64,000 nt of DNA from Citrus sinensis. Lineage: Eukaryota > Streptophyta > Magnoliopsida > Sapindales > Rutaceae. The notes below the pieces were generated by a model. That model was not told the origin of the DNA. It saw nothing but the letters and a program-made list of their open reading frames with translations, and made no database searches. Within the stretch, counting starts at the first letter, position 1. Each line of letters starts with the position of its first letter. The stretch spans positions 36,109,001 through 36,173,000 of the forward strand of contig NC_068560.1 of the NCBI RefSeq assembly GCF_022201045.2, written 5' to 3'. A program made the position numbers and the translations under genes. Positions 36,169 through 48,131 of the stretch are shown here, piece by piece.

Positions 36169-38301
36169 ATGATCGCGCGTCGTATCGGGCAGTCTCTCAG
36201 AACCGTGTGCCGATTTTCGCTCCGAAGAGTTGCCCCATTCTGTTCGTCTTCGTCTGACCACCCTAGGTTTTCGAGCGTTTACTCGGACGCTAAGCGAGGT
36301 GGGAGCGCAGTTTACAGACACGCGCTCAAGTTTCAGCGTCCAACGACGATAAAGTGGCAACCTCAGTTAGAGAACTCTGTTAACTTTATCGGAACAGTGG
36401 TTCGCCCCCTTGAAAGAAGCAATGTATTTGGCGTTTACACACTCCTTCACGTCAAAAACTCCCATTCCGATCGCGGATTTGAGTCAGTTTTTATTTTTTA
36501 TTTTTAAATTCAATATTTAGCCATGAACTTATTTTTAAAAACGAAGGATACGTCAATGTTTAATTTGTTATTAACACTCCTTGGGATTTCCATTCGTTTA
36601 CTAATTAAATTGGAGAATATTGAATTAAATGAATGTGTGACCATGTTTGATATTCTGCTACTTATTATTCATCATTTACAATGTTTGAGCAGTATACTGC
36701 TGGCAGTGGGAGGCGACATGGCACAATTGTGTCAAAAACATCTGAAGCCGAATGATTTCATTTATGTTACAGGTCAACTACACTCTTACTCAAAGGTGGA
36801 TAAGAATGGAAAGCTCTGCCTGCGTTACAAGGTATATTTCTTATTGTTTTGTAGAAACTGTTCTCCATTCTCGCAGCATGTATACTTCTTAGAGGTAGAA
36901 TACAATTCTTGAAACAAAAATATACAATTTCACTACACAGTTAATATATTTTCTTGTTGGTTTTCCAGTTCCACAGATGGAGGAATGTAAATGTTCTTAT
37001 GTATTAAAAAAAAAATTCACATACTTAGATTGCTTTGCATAGACTACATTCCGTATTACAAGAGATGCCTATGTCTGGGTTTCTTAATGATCTTGCCTTG
37101 GATCCACTTTCATTTTTATTTCCATTGATCCTTTTGACATGAGGTCCTATTTGTCTGCCTTTGTCCATCACTTATCATGTAGTTTGTATTCAAAAAACAT
37201 AATGGTATAGTTCTAATACTTATTTCACTTATTGAGATATCACTTTTACAGTAAAAAATTCTACTTTTGATGATCTGCACATGCTATATATGTTTGAGAA
37301 TACAGTGATGAGTACTGAGTTTTATTTGTGTTCCTGTAGGTGGTTGTGGAAGATTTGAATTATGTTAGAGAATGTGGTCAAGGACTCGCCTTCAAGAAAT
37401 CTGTGGAATCAAAATCAAGAGGAGGTACTCCCCCCCCCCCCCCCCCCCCCCACCTTCCTTTTTTGTAGTTTGCATATATCTGAAATGAGTGTCCATGTGG
37501 CCTTTTACCCTATTTACTGCACAAAGTTTTGCCAACTTAATTCTGATCATTGTCAAAATAAAGAAACAGAAGGAATGGTTTTACCAGAAGTAATATAGGG
37601 TTTGTAGAGCTGATACAGACACAGTTTGGACAATACTTGCTGAAAGATGATGATGGTATTATAGGGTTTATAGAGTTGATACAGACACAGATTGGACAAT
37701 ACTTGCTGAAAGATGATGATTAATTCAATAATTTCAATGTTCATGTGGAATTTTTCATATTAACAAGGAGCTCAATGAAGAAATTGTTTAATTCATCAAA
37801 GGTTTTATATAGTTGCTAATCATTATTGAACTTGAGTTAATAGTAATTGATACAGCAGCAAAAATGAACGCTTAGTTAAGCTGAGATTGAATTGCAATTT
37901 TCTGCAGCAATAGACTACTACTTTTATTAATTGAAGTCTGGTATTGTTGCTTTATTGTCAGTTATTTTGAGGTTTTTGGTCCTTTTCTTTTCTCCTGTTT
38001 CATCTATTCCCTTGACACAAATCTAGGAGAAGCTGGCATGGAAAAGTATGAAAACCGATTTTACTTGTGGCATGTGTACTTTGCCAACCCCTATGAATGG
38101 TGGGATAACAGAAAAAAAAAGTTCTCCCCAGGAGCCCCAGATTTTAAGCACAAGAGTACTGGTGAAGCTCTGTGGCTGGATCCAAAAGATCCCCCATGGG
38201 TTAAAAAACAACTGCAACGGATTGATTCAATGATGGAAGAACGAGGCTCTAGGGATTTGGGTTCCCTTTCTCGTGTCTCCACATGGGTTTATGATGAATA
38301 G
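36169..38301 (+). CDS. Organellar single-stranded DNA-binding protein, OSB family
   Basis: Four exons, 36169-36482, 36693-36831, 37340-37424 and 38027-38301, join in phase to give 270 residues. The N terminus (MIARRIGQSLRTVCRFSLRR) is Arg/Ser-rich with few acidic residues, as in a mitochondrial or plastid presequence. An SSB-like OB fold spans about residues 70-165 (SVNFIGTVVRPLERS, then HLKPNDFIYVTGQL). One PDF motif, characteristic of plant OSB proteins, follows at about 187-230 (YLWHVYFANPYEWWDNR, then PDFKHKSTGEALWL). OSB proteins bind organellar ssDNA and restrain illegitimate recombination of mitochondrial or plastid DNA. The single PDF motif resembles the smaller members; I cannot say which paralogue. 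The gene looks intact. Intron 3 opens with an unusual C22 tract directly after the donor. Confidence 0.87.
37430..37451. repeat. C22 tract just inside OSB intron 3
   Basis: Twenty-two consecutive C follow the 5' splice site (GT at 37425-37426) after only three intervening bases. The length may be a sequencing estimate. Confidence 0.9.
37594..37722. repeat. Recent 66-bp tandem duplication in OSB intron 3
   Basis: Units start at 37594 and 37660 with TATAGGGTTT(G/A)TAGAG and share a near-identical block through CAATACTTGCTGAAAGATGA. Only a few substitutions separate them, so the duplication is young. Confidence 0.85.
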
Positions 38302-38566
38302 GAACCAGTTTGTTGACATCAAAGGCAAATGGAGGTCCCTCAAATCCGTTACTTTTTCAGTTTGCACGATATCACGTACAAAGCTTGCTCTTTCTTGCTC
38401 ATAGCTGATGACTGTGAGGACAATATGCAGCTGGAAATCTATAATGCCAGATGGAAACTGAGGGTTGAAGTATATCACTGTAGGTATCTTTCCTGGAACA
38501 TCTCAGTATTGGAGGTTATATCAAACGTTATTCATAAAGCGAGAGGCTATTCATCTTACAATTTTA

Positions 38567-38730
38567 GGGTGGTATATAACAAACAAAATTAAATGTGATA
38601 TAATAAGTTCAAATTTCATACATATTGGCTATTTGTGGGGCCTTTTCCCGGGTGGTATATAACAGACAGGATTAAATGTGAATATAAGAGTTCAAAATTC
38701 ATTCATATTGGCTATTTGTGGTTTTTTAAA
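38567..38730. repeat. 83-bp tandem duplication downstream of OSB
   Basis: The block GGGTGGTATATAAC recurs at 38567 and 38650, followed in both copies by an ATTAAATGTGA-type block, a GTTCAAA block and CATATTGGCTATTTGTGG. It lies about 260 bp beyond the OSB stop, probably in or near its 3' untranslated region. Confidence 0.8.
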
Positions 38731-39626
38731 AAAAAATTCAAAGAAATAGATAAAATTAAGCCAACTCAATTTTCTGCGTACTTTATTTATTTTTTTTTAT
38801 AACATTTCATTCAGAAATAGAGTTTTTTTTTTTTTTTTTCCTTTAAGTACTTGGATGGAAAGGCAATGGGAAATAATTGCTAATAAGGATAGTGAGATGG
38901 CCTAAAAGATTGAAACGGGGATGGGGTATTGATCGGAGATGGACGCAATAAAACTAGGAATGTAAATCATGTTAAGGATCATTGGATGTGTTCTTAATAT
39001 GTTTAAGGTTAAGCTCACTTTTTTGTTCCCCCAGAATTCCAGATATTATGATAAATTAAAAATTCGATCAAATGGCGTGGTTTTATTTTACAGTGGTGTG
39101 TATAGTCTCTGCAAACATGCCATGCCTCTCTATTCTTTAAAGATATATTAAAAATCGGACATGCTTTTAGATTCTTAAATATTGGATGAATTTATAAATT
39201 CAGTAAATGTTCAGCTCTCCAAATCCATGAGCGTGATGCTTTCTGAATGTATAGGCATGAGCGAGCAGATTGACGGCTGAATTTGAGGCTTGCAAGTGAG
39301 CTTATGAATTGTAATTGTAGACCAATTTATAGATCAGAGACATCGTACTTAAAAGTTTGATCGACCCCGCACAAGCATGTTATATTCAGCGTCGTTACAT
39401 TCGCATGCCTAACTACGAAATCCCAATTTTAAAAGGAAGCTAAATATTGTCAAGTTCATCAGACCTGGACACTATCAATCAAACTAGTGTGGCATGAAAA
39501 GTCTCTACAATGCCAAAACCTCTTACCAAAAGAATTAAAAAAAAAATTAAAAGATGCCAAAACCTAATTCCGAAATCCTTTCTGAGCAGAGTCAAGCCAC
39601 GGCTGGTTGGCTACGGCTTCCAAGAG

Positions 39627-40595
39627 TAGGGATGGCAATGGGGAGGGGAGGGGAGGGGACCAATCTCCCCGTACCCATTCCCGATATTTTGCGTATATTC
39701 CCGTCCTCTCCTCGTCCCCGTCAGAATTACTTGAGAGAATCTCCATCCCCTCCCCGAATAATAACAGGGGATCTCCGAGGGTCCCCGATCCCCAAATAAC
39801 TAATACATTTTTTTTATTTTCGATTTTGAGTTAATCATATTAAAATAAAAAATTGAAATAAAAGCAAAGTTCGAAATATATCTTACATTAATATCCATTA
39901 CAAAAGTCACATACATTAAATTAGTAAGTAACGCAGCATGCAAGGGATACAAACTTCTTTTACAAACTATCATGAACAAATTAATAGTCTAATACAAAAT
40001 TGTTACAAATAAAATCGAATTTAGATTCAAAATTAACTTTTTCAATGGTGGCGTGGACACTTTATAAATGTGGACTATTTCCTTTACAACACAATAGTTA
40101 AATCGGAGCAAATCAAGAGCAAATATTAGATTAGATTAGATTAGATATTAAAATTGTGATTCGCTGTGGGCAATTATAACATCTAAAAATAAATAAAAAG
40201 TAGATTTAAGTTTAAAATATTTAAAGAATATTAAAATAAAAAAATTGGGCTAATAGAATCTACTCGATCTTTTTAATGTCCTAAATAAAAATTTAGGACT
40301 TTAATTAGTTAATTAGGCCTAAAAGTTTAATAATATAAATATTTTGATATTTTTTATTTTTACCAATATTTATAATTTATTTACTAGTAATTTTAAAAAA
40401 TTAAAATGGGGAAATGAGTAGGGGATGAGGATTCCACCTCATCCCCGTCCCCTCCCCGAATAAAGAAATTGGGTAAAAAATTTTCCCCGACCCTTCCCCA
40501 AATAAGAAATTGGGTATGAAATTATCCTCATACCTTCCCTAAATGAAAAAAATTCCCGAAGGTATCCGTCCCCGTAGGGATTTTTGCCATCCCTA
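39627..40595 (-). mobile_element. Non-autonomous hAT element A
   Basis: The element begins TAGGGATGGCAATGG and ends TTTTGCCATCCCTA, giving inverted termini, and is flanked by a perfect 8-bp duplication TCCAAGAG at 39619-39626 and 40596-40603. Eight-base duplications are the hallmark of hAT transposons. Sub-terminal DNA is rich in GGGGAGGGG/CCCCTCCCC. It carries no transposase. Its left end matches the reverse complement of the right end of element B, so the two belong to one family in opposite orientation. Confidence 0.9.
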
Positions 40596-40791
40596 TCCAA
40601 GAGTGTTATGGGAACTTGTCTTGAACATCTTGATATATTAGACTCTTTTCAAGATTTGCTGCGATCTGCAACCTTTTTGGCCCACTTTTAATATAAGTCC
40701 CAGGCAGAGAGTCTTCCGAAATCCGCACGTTCTATAACTGTTCGGATAAGATTCCAAATTCCATTGCCACAACTTTATGGTAGCTGGTGCA

Positions 40792-41688
40792 TAGGGATGG
40801 CAAAAATCCCTACGGGGACGGGTATCTTCGGAGATTTTTCTCATTTGGAGAGGGTACGGGAATAATTTTATACCCAATTTTTTATTCGGGGAGGGGACGG
40901 GAAAAATTTTTTACCTAATTTTTTATGAGGGGAGGGGACAGGGATGAGGTGGGATCCCCATCCCCTACCTATTTCCCCATTTTAATTTTTAATTTTATTT
41001 TTATTTTTAAAATTACTAATAAATAAATAACAAAATTATAAATATTGTTAAAAATAATAAATATCAAAATATTTATATTATTAAATGCTAATAGGTATCC
41101 TACATTAGCTCGAATTGCTAGAGATATTTTGGCCATTCCAATTACAACAGTTGCTTCTGAATCAGCTTTTAGCACCGGTGGTAGAGTTGTGAGCCCACCC
41201 CGTAACAAACTTCATCCAAGCACATTGGAGGGCTTAATGTGCTGTCAAAGTTGGTTACGAGCTTACAATAACAGTATGAGTTTATTTAACATTGTGATTA
41301 TATTATACAGTTATTAATATTTGCACTTATAAGTTACTTTACTTATATTATTTTCATTGTTTTATAATTATTTTAATAATTTATATTTTGAATGTGACTT
41401 TGTAATGGATCAATATTAATGTAAGATATATTTTGAACTTTATTTTTATCTGAATTTTTTATTTTAATATGATTAATTTAAAATCGAAAATAAAAATAAT
41501 ATATTAGACTATTAGTTATTCGGGGACCGGGAACACTCGGGGATCCCCTGTTATTATTCGGGGAGAGGATGAAGATTCTCTCAAGTAATTCTGATAGGGA
41601 CAGGGAGGGGACGGAGACATATGCAAAATATCGGGGATGGGTATGGGGAGATTGGTCCCCTCCCCTCCCCTCCCCATTGCCATCCCTG
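40792..41688 (+). mobile_element. Internally deleted hAT element B with transposase remnant
   Basis: The element begins TAGGGATGGCAAAAATCC and ends ATTGCCATCCCTG. It is flanked by a perfect 8-bp duplication CTGGTGCA at 40784-40791 and 41689-41696. The G-rich sub-terminal DNA is like that of element A. It retains only the 3' end of a transposase reading frame (41090-41317), so it is a deletion derivative that could move only with a helper. Confidence 0.9.
41090..41317 (+). pseudogene. hAT transposase C-terminal dimerisation remnant
   Basis: The translated segment reads NRYPTLARIARDILAIP, followed by TTVASESAFSTGGRVV and LHPSTLEGLMCCQSWL. These are the hallmarks of the C-terminal dimerisation region of plant hAT transposases. 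The BED finger and catalytic portions are absent: there is no matching sequence between here and the element's left end. This is a relic inside element B and not a host gene. Confidence 0.92.
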
Positions 41689-43310
41689 CTGGTGCAGTGG
41701 TAGTGTGGCTGCTTCATCGATTGGTTATTCATTATAGACTTTTTCTTCCAGTGAAATTATAGTCTACTATATCCAAGCATCAAGAGCTCAAACTCCATTG
41801 CCACCGCTTTCCACATTCACTGATCCCCCCAGGCCTCTCCGAGGAACAAAGAAAAAGTAAAATATATAGAGAGACAGTCACTATACCCTTCAATCGGAGC
41901 TTGTGCAACGATTTTTGCTGTGACGGTTTGGTTTTATTTATTTATTTTGGGACTAGAGGGTTTTTGCTATTTGTGAGTTGACTCGGTGTTGGAGAAATTA
42001 GGGTCCAAATAATTTAGAGATAGCGTCGTATTTGGTACATTATTTATCAATTAAATTCTAGTTTTTCTTTGAAATATTTTGTTTGAAAACCTCGACTATA
42101 AACACTTTTCATCTTTTCCACTCCAGGTGAAGAAGGAAGAATTGTTGTTGAGAAATGGAATCAATCTAACAGAAATTGATGCTGGGTTGAGTGAGATTCA
42201 ATGTTATGGCCTATGGATTTTGTTTTTGCTGCTGTTTTATTTTTAAGCTGTGCTGGTGATCTGTGTTAGTGCAAGTTCATCATCACTGTGAATTAAGTTA
42301 ACCAATCAATCAGTTTTCAAGATACAATGATGTTGTGAAGTGATAAGTACCGATCTCTTTAAATGGATTCATCACTAGCTATTTTTCCCACTAAGCGAAA
42401 CCCACAAGCACACTTTTTCTTGTACAAGATTACGTATAGAAAGAAGAGACTTTATAATAATGCGAAAACGCAAAAAAAATGAATAAAGTATAAGAAACAA
42501 AGTCTTCCAAAAATTAGAATATTATTGATAAATCTAAATAAACAAAATTAGGGTTTCAGTCCTTTTTTTACTAATTCTAAGTATCACGAATTTGTCAAAA
42601 TAAACAAAGTTAAAATATTATTTTATAATAAAATTGTCTTAGTCTATGTATAAAGAAAACAAAACAAATAGTATCTAAGTAGGATATAAAAAGAAAAAAA
42701 AAAGTAATAAAAATAATAAAATAATTTAAAACAACAAAACAACCAAGAAAAAAAAAAAAAGAAATCTCACGCTCGACCACAAGATAATATAACACTTTAG
42801 TATTTTAATTTGATTCGACTAGTCACAAACTTCCAAATAACATATAATACACCCAAAATAAAGACCCATTGCCTGAATTATAGATATTTTACTCGTGTTA
42901 CGCAATCAGCCAACGTCTGCTTAGAGAGTCAATTCCCGACACTTCAATCACGCTTTGGTACTAGATGCAATGTATGAAAACTTTATTCATTGTGCTTGAA
43001 AACAATGCTTCTAGCCAAAAAATTATCAATGATGTCCCACTCCCACAAACATGTATGTCCACTCAACTCAAGGGGCCCCACCCTGAAAGTATCCATGATG
43101 TGCTAGTTTCAGATGTACTATTATAACTACGGTTACATGCTGATGGGCCTTGTTTAGTTGTTTGGGTTTCTAGAATCAGACCGAGCCCAAGGGTGACGGG
43201 CCAATATGATATCCGTCAATTATTTTTACCAGGCAGTAAAAATATACAAATAAATAAACAAATAATCTTTCTCAAGTTAAAACTCACAGGGGTAAGACCG
43301 TCAGTTCGCC

Positions 43311-43397
43311 GGTCAACAGGCCCAATCTTTGTGGCCGTGTACCTTTTGAATAATTAATTGACCCTTATCATGCAATTATTTTCAGTCAAGATTGACT
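43311..43397. promoter_or_regulatory. Cluster of W-box-like TTGAC motifs
   Basis: TTGACC reads on the minus strand at 43311-43316 and on the plus strand at 43358-43363, and TTGACT at 43392-43397. WRKY factors bind TTGAC[C/T] and often act on immune genes. The motif is short, so chance occurrence is possible. Proximity to an immune-receptor gene is suggestive only. Confidence 0.35.
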
Positions 43398-43617
43398 TGG
43401 GAACCAGCAAGCTTTTAAGATCAATGGTTTTGCTCATGGTTTCAATATCTTGTAGTTGTTTTAGTAGTAGTGCAAGAAATGATCCAATCATCCGCCAAAC
43501 CTGATCGTTAAATTTGGAGAAATTTTTATCATCGTCATTATTATTGCTTTTACCAGGGTTGCTTTTGCTTTCTGAATTCAATCTTCTTAAAAAATTATAA
43601 AAGGTGATGTAAGCCAT

Positions 43618-43660
<43 letters not shown>

Positions 43661-43661
43661 G
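43618..43661. repeat. (TA)n(GA)n compound microsatellite
   Basis: Alternating TA from 43618 runs directly into GA to 43661. Confidence 0.95.
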
Positions 43662-44201
43662 TTTGCTTTCTTTTAACTTGTAGAAATCCATGCGTGATTG
43701 CACTCTTATGTAAAACTTCTTTTAGCAGGAAATATCAACTATGTACCTGTTTCAGTCAAAGAAGAAGAAATTATTGAAGTTTGGATTAGACGATTTCGTT
43801 TGCTGGCATATCTCTGTCCAACCACATTGTTCACGTTACAAAAAGCTATAGCCATCATAAATTTTCATAAAAGTATTATTTACCTATATCCCCACAAGTG
43901 AGTTAAAATATTATTTATTATTTAACTTACTTCTTATTTTTCGATTTATTCACTAGTTTATTAGTGGAGGTTTATTTACTGTATCATCATTATTGATCTT
44001 AAGAGATTGCGGTAGATTTCCCTTCAAATTGTAATTATGAGCCTTTTTTTTTCTTTTCTTTTAAGACAGATGGCCGAAGCGCTTCACAAATAAAAACTGT
44101 GAGAAATCTAATTTCCAATATGTGTGAAAAAGCCCTCTTGGGCCACCTTTTTCTCGCTAACCACTTAGCCAGTTAGCCAAAGACAACAGTCACCACCAAC
44201 C

Positions 44202-47141
44202 ATGGCGGTAACTGACTTATTCGCCGGCGAGATCGCCGTCGAGCTACTAAAGATGCTAATATCAATATGCCGGCGATCCAGTCTCTGTAAATCGAGTGCA
44301 GAGCAGTTCAGGACAACCATAGAAGAGCTTCTCCCTACCATTCAAGAAATCAAATACTCCGGCGTTGAACTCCCGCCCATACGCCAGACTCAGCTGGACC
44401 ACTTGTCAGAGACTCTCAAAGACGGCATAGAATTGTGCCGCAAGGTTCTTGCTTCAACACGTTGGAACGTGTACAAGAACCTGCAGCTAGCGAGAAAGAT
44501 GGAGAAGTTGGAAAAGAAAGTTTCAAGATTCTTAAACGGCCCCATGCAAGCCCATGTATTAGCTGACGTTCATCATATGAGGTTCGAAACTGCTGAGAGG
44601 TTTGATCGGATGGAGGGCTCGGCTAGAAGGCTCGAGCAGCGACTCGGGGCGATGAGAATTGGAGTTGGAGGCGGAGGCTGGGTGGATGAGGCCGTTAAGA
44701 GAGTTGAAATGGAGGAGGATACATTGGCGGAGGGTGGTTTAGGAAATTTGATGGGTATCGGGATGGCTTTAGGAAAAAACAAAGTTAAAGAAATGGTTAT
44801 CGGGAGGGATGATTTGAGCGTTCTTGGGATTTGTGGGATTGGCGGCTCTGGAAAAACCACTCTTGCTCTTGAGGTTTGCAGAGATCATCAAGTGACAAGT
44901 AGGTTCTGTTCTGTTGTCTCTTTTAATTGTCATTTATAGTTGTTTATTTTTTTATGTAAGAAATTCAGTTGGCTTTTTTTTAAAAAAAAAAATTTGGGTG
45001 TTTTCACCATTTGCAGGTTACTTCAACAACAGGATTTTGTTCTTGACAGTATCACAATCGCCAAATGCGGAGCAATTGAGGGCTAAAGTTTGGGGCTTTG
45101 TATCTGGTTGTGATAGCATGGGACCTAATTATGTGATTCCCCACTGGAATCTACAAATTCAGTCAAAATTAGGAAGTCGGTGTTTGGTTGTGTTAGATGA
45201 TGTGTGGTCATTGGCTGTGCTGGAACAGCTGATTTTCAGGGTCCCTGGGTGTAAAACACTTGTGGTTTCACGGTTCAAGTTTTCAACAGTTCTCAACGAT
45301 ACTTATGAAGTTGAATTGTTAAGAGAAGATGAATCCTTATCCCTGTTCTGCTATTCTGCTTTTGGGCAGAAGACTATTCCCCCCTCTGCTAATGAGAATT
45401 TGGTTAAGCAGGTAATATCAAACTCCCATTTTATTGCCTGCAAACTGAGTGGTAGATATTTGTTCTCTGTAGCTGGCAGTTTCTTATTGTTATATGTTAG
45501 TGATAGTTGTGGAAAATTTGTGCAATAGATTGTGAAAAAGTGTAAAGGCCTGCCACTGGCTCTTAAAGTGATTGGAGCTTCACTTAGGGAGCAACCTGAA
45601 ATGTATTGGACAAGTGCGAAGAAGAGGCTATCAAAAGGGGAGCCTATTTGTGAGTCTCATGAAAACAACTTGCTTGATCGGATGGCTATAAGCATTCAGT
45701 ATTTGCCAAAAAAGGTCAAGGAATGTTTCTTGGATTTGGGATCATTTCCAGAAGACAAGAAGATTCCTCTGGAGGTACTAATCAATATGTGGGTTGAGAT
45801 CCATGACCTTGATGAGGAAGAGGCTTTTGCCATCCTTGTTGAGCTTTCAGATAGAAACCTTTTGAAGATTGTGAAAGATGCACGGTATGTTTGTAAGTTG
45901 AAATTGAGTACATTTAGATTGTTTTTTTATCAAAATTCTCTAAGTGTTTTGAATTTAGCAGAGCTGGAGACATGTATAGCAGTTATTATGAGATATCTGT
46001 CACTCAACATGATGTGTTGAGAGACCTTGCTCTCCACCTGAGCAACCAAGAGAACATCAATGATCGCAAGCGATTGCTTATGCCAAGAAGAGACACTGAA
46101 CTACCTAAAGAATGGGAGCGGAATGTAGATCAGCCATTCAACGCTCAAATTGTTTCCATTCATACAGGTTAGCTGCCACTTTATAATGTTTTTTGTGTAA
46201 CAACACAATATTGTCATCCTATTGGAAAAAGATTGTGACAGTATAGTAATGCGGCCTTGAGTTTCTATATTTTGTGCTCACATAATGAAATCTTTTACTG
46301 CATAGGTGATATGAGGGAAATGGACTGGTTCCGCATGGAATTCCCAAAGGCTGAAGTGCTAATCCTGAATTTCTCTTCTACGGAGGAGTACTTCTTGCCT
46401 CCCTTCATCGAGAACATGGAAAAACTCAGGGCACTCATTGTAATAAACTATAGTACTTCAAATGCAGCCCTTGGCAACTTTTCAGTCTGTTCAAATTTAA
46501 CCAACTTGAGAAGCCTCTGGCTTGAAAAGGTCTCCATTTCTCAATTACCAAAATCTTCAATCCCCTTGAAAAAAATGCAGAAGATCTCTTTTGTTCTCTG
46601 CAAGATTAACAACAGCCTAGATCAATCAGTAGTTGACCTGCCCAAGACGTTGCCTTGCCTCACGGAGCTCACATTTGATCATTGTGATGATCTAATGAAG
46701 CTACCTCCAAGCATTTGTGGACTGCAGTCACTTAAGAATTTAAGTGTCACTAACTGCCACAGTCTACAAGAATTGCCAGCCGATATTGGTAAGATGAAAT
46801 CTCTGCAAATTCTCCGGCTATACGCTTGCCCTCATCTAAGGACTCTCCCTGCTAGGATTTGTGAACTGGTTTGTTTGAAGTACCTGAACATTTCTCAATG
46901 TGTCAGCTTGTCTTGTCTTCCACAAGGGATTGGTAATTTAATTAGATTGGAGAAAATTGACATGCGAGAGTGTTCTCAAATATGGAGTCTACCAAAATCT
47001 GTCAATTCACTGAAGTCTCTACGGCAAGTGATATGCGAGGAAGACGTTTCTTGGGCGTGGAAGGATTTGGAGAAGACTCTGCCAAATCTTCATGTTCAGG
47101 TTCCTGCGAAATGTTTTAGTTTAGATTGGCTTCATGAATGA
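44202..47141 (+). CDS. ADR1-class helper NLR (RPW8-type CC, NB-ARC, LRR)
   Basis: Five exons, 44202-44898, 45017-45411, 45529-45884, 45962-46167 and 46306-47141, join in phase to give 829 residues, near the 790-820 of ADR1 family members. Residues 1-150 form an RPW8-like helical domain (MAVTDLFAGEIAVELLKMLI). The NB-ARC has the P-loop GIGGSGKTT at 212-220, kinase-2 LVVLDDVW at 289-296, GLPLA at 371-375, and QHD at 498-500 in place of MHD, as usual in ADR1 proteins. The C-terminal half has leucine-rich repeats (LPxxIGKMKSLQILRLYACPHLRTLP and similar). ADR1 helpers work with EDS1-PAD4 downstream of sensor NLRs, probably as membrane calcium channels. Every core motif is intact. The call rests on motif pattern and exon structure. 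Confidence 0.93.
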
Positions 47142-48116
47142 ATAAAATGTGTTACTCTGTTGGAATTACCAGCTTGCTTCTAATGTGAATAATTTTAACA
47201 GAGCAGTAAAATTAAAGTCATTCAACACTTAATTAGTCAATTTTGTGCATGGGCGGCTGCCTGGAAAAGGTTAAAAATTAGATAAGAGGAGCACTTTTTT
47301 TTCTTCATTTTTTTTTCCTTGAAAATATGCATCCAAAAGTTGGTGGTTGAAATTGAACACCTAAATGATTTTAAAAAAATAAAAAAAATAAAATCAGTAA
47401 AATGGGTTCAATTTCAGTCAAAATCTATTTTTTAATTTTAGATGAAAAAGTCTAAAGCATTTTTTTTTTCTCCGTGGGGCTGACGTTGGGTTGAACTGCC
47501 CTATAAGATACGCGGGAAAAAGCGCGTGGACCCCATATGATTTCACACTGTCAAAAGTATCAGGCGGACGGAAAAATTTTAAATTAATTATATTATTTCA
47601 TCAATTAATTTATGAATATTATTATTATTTGAGAGAATTTTTCTAAATAAAATTTTGAGATACGTAATAAGATTCTTTTCAGAGTAGAGCTTCCAACATC
47701 CTTTTAAAATTGTTATGAAATTCTCTTTTTAATTATATTTATTTTAATACCAAAAGCACCCATGTTCTTATCAAACTTCATTTATGCATTTAATGTTCTT
47801 TTTTTCCCCCAATTTTCTTACTCCTGAAACAAAATGAAGTCCCCCGAAACAAAATGAATTCCTCCTTACTCTGATTATTAATAATTGAAGATTTGAGCTA
47901 AACATAAAAAATATAATTAAACTCCCTAAATTTCAATAGCTCAATATCTCCCTCTTCGTGAAGTTGTGGAGTTTTATAATCTAACATAAAATTTGCAAGC
48001 GAATATTGGTTAGAGTGAGCTGAATGGGCCAATAGCGTGCCTGTTTTCAAGGTTAAAAATTAGAGTAGGGCCACTGACACCCTTTATTATCCTCACAACA
48101 CTCCTTTCTTGATGTA

Positions 48117-48131
48117 CTTTACGTAATTATA
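48117..48131. repeat. Left target-site duplication of the SINE
   Basis: CTTTACGTAATTATA, identical to the copy at 48460-48474 that follows the A-rich tail. Confidence 0.92.

Larger units (their letters stand above)
41697..44201. other. Intergenic region upstream of the ADR1-like gene
   Basis: No firm gene. A compound (TA)n(GA)n repeat lies at 43618-43661. A minus-strand open frame of 87 codons (43617-43354) begins just beyond that repeat and resembles nothing I know; I leave it uncalled. Three TTGAC[C/T] motifs (43311-43397) lie about 0.8-0.9 kb upstream of the ADR1-like start. Confidence 0.4.

Noticed and set aside
37430-37451. C22 tract as an assembly gap or cloning tail
   Set aside because: The flanking exon and intron continue correctly on both sides, so it is most likely real, although its exact length is doubtful.
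43354-43617. 87-codon minus-strand frame after the (TA)n(GA)n repeat
   Set aside because: No recognisable domain and a biased Asn/Asp run, with a microsatellite directly at its start codon. Not enough to call a gene.
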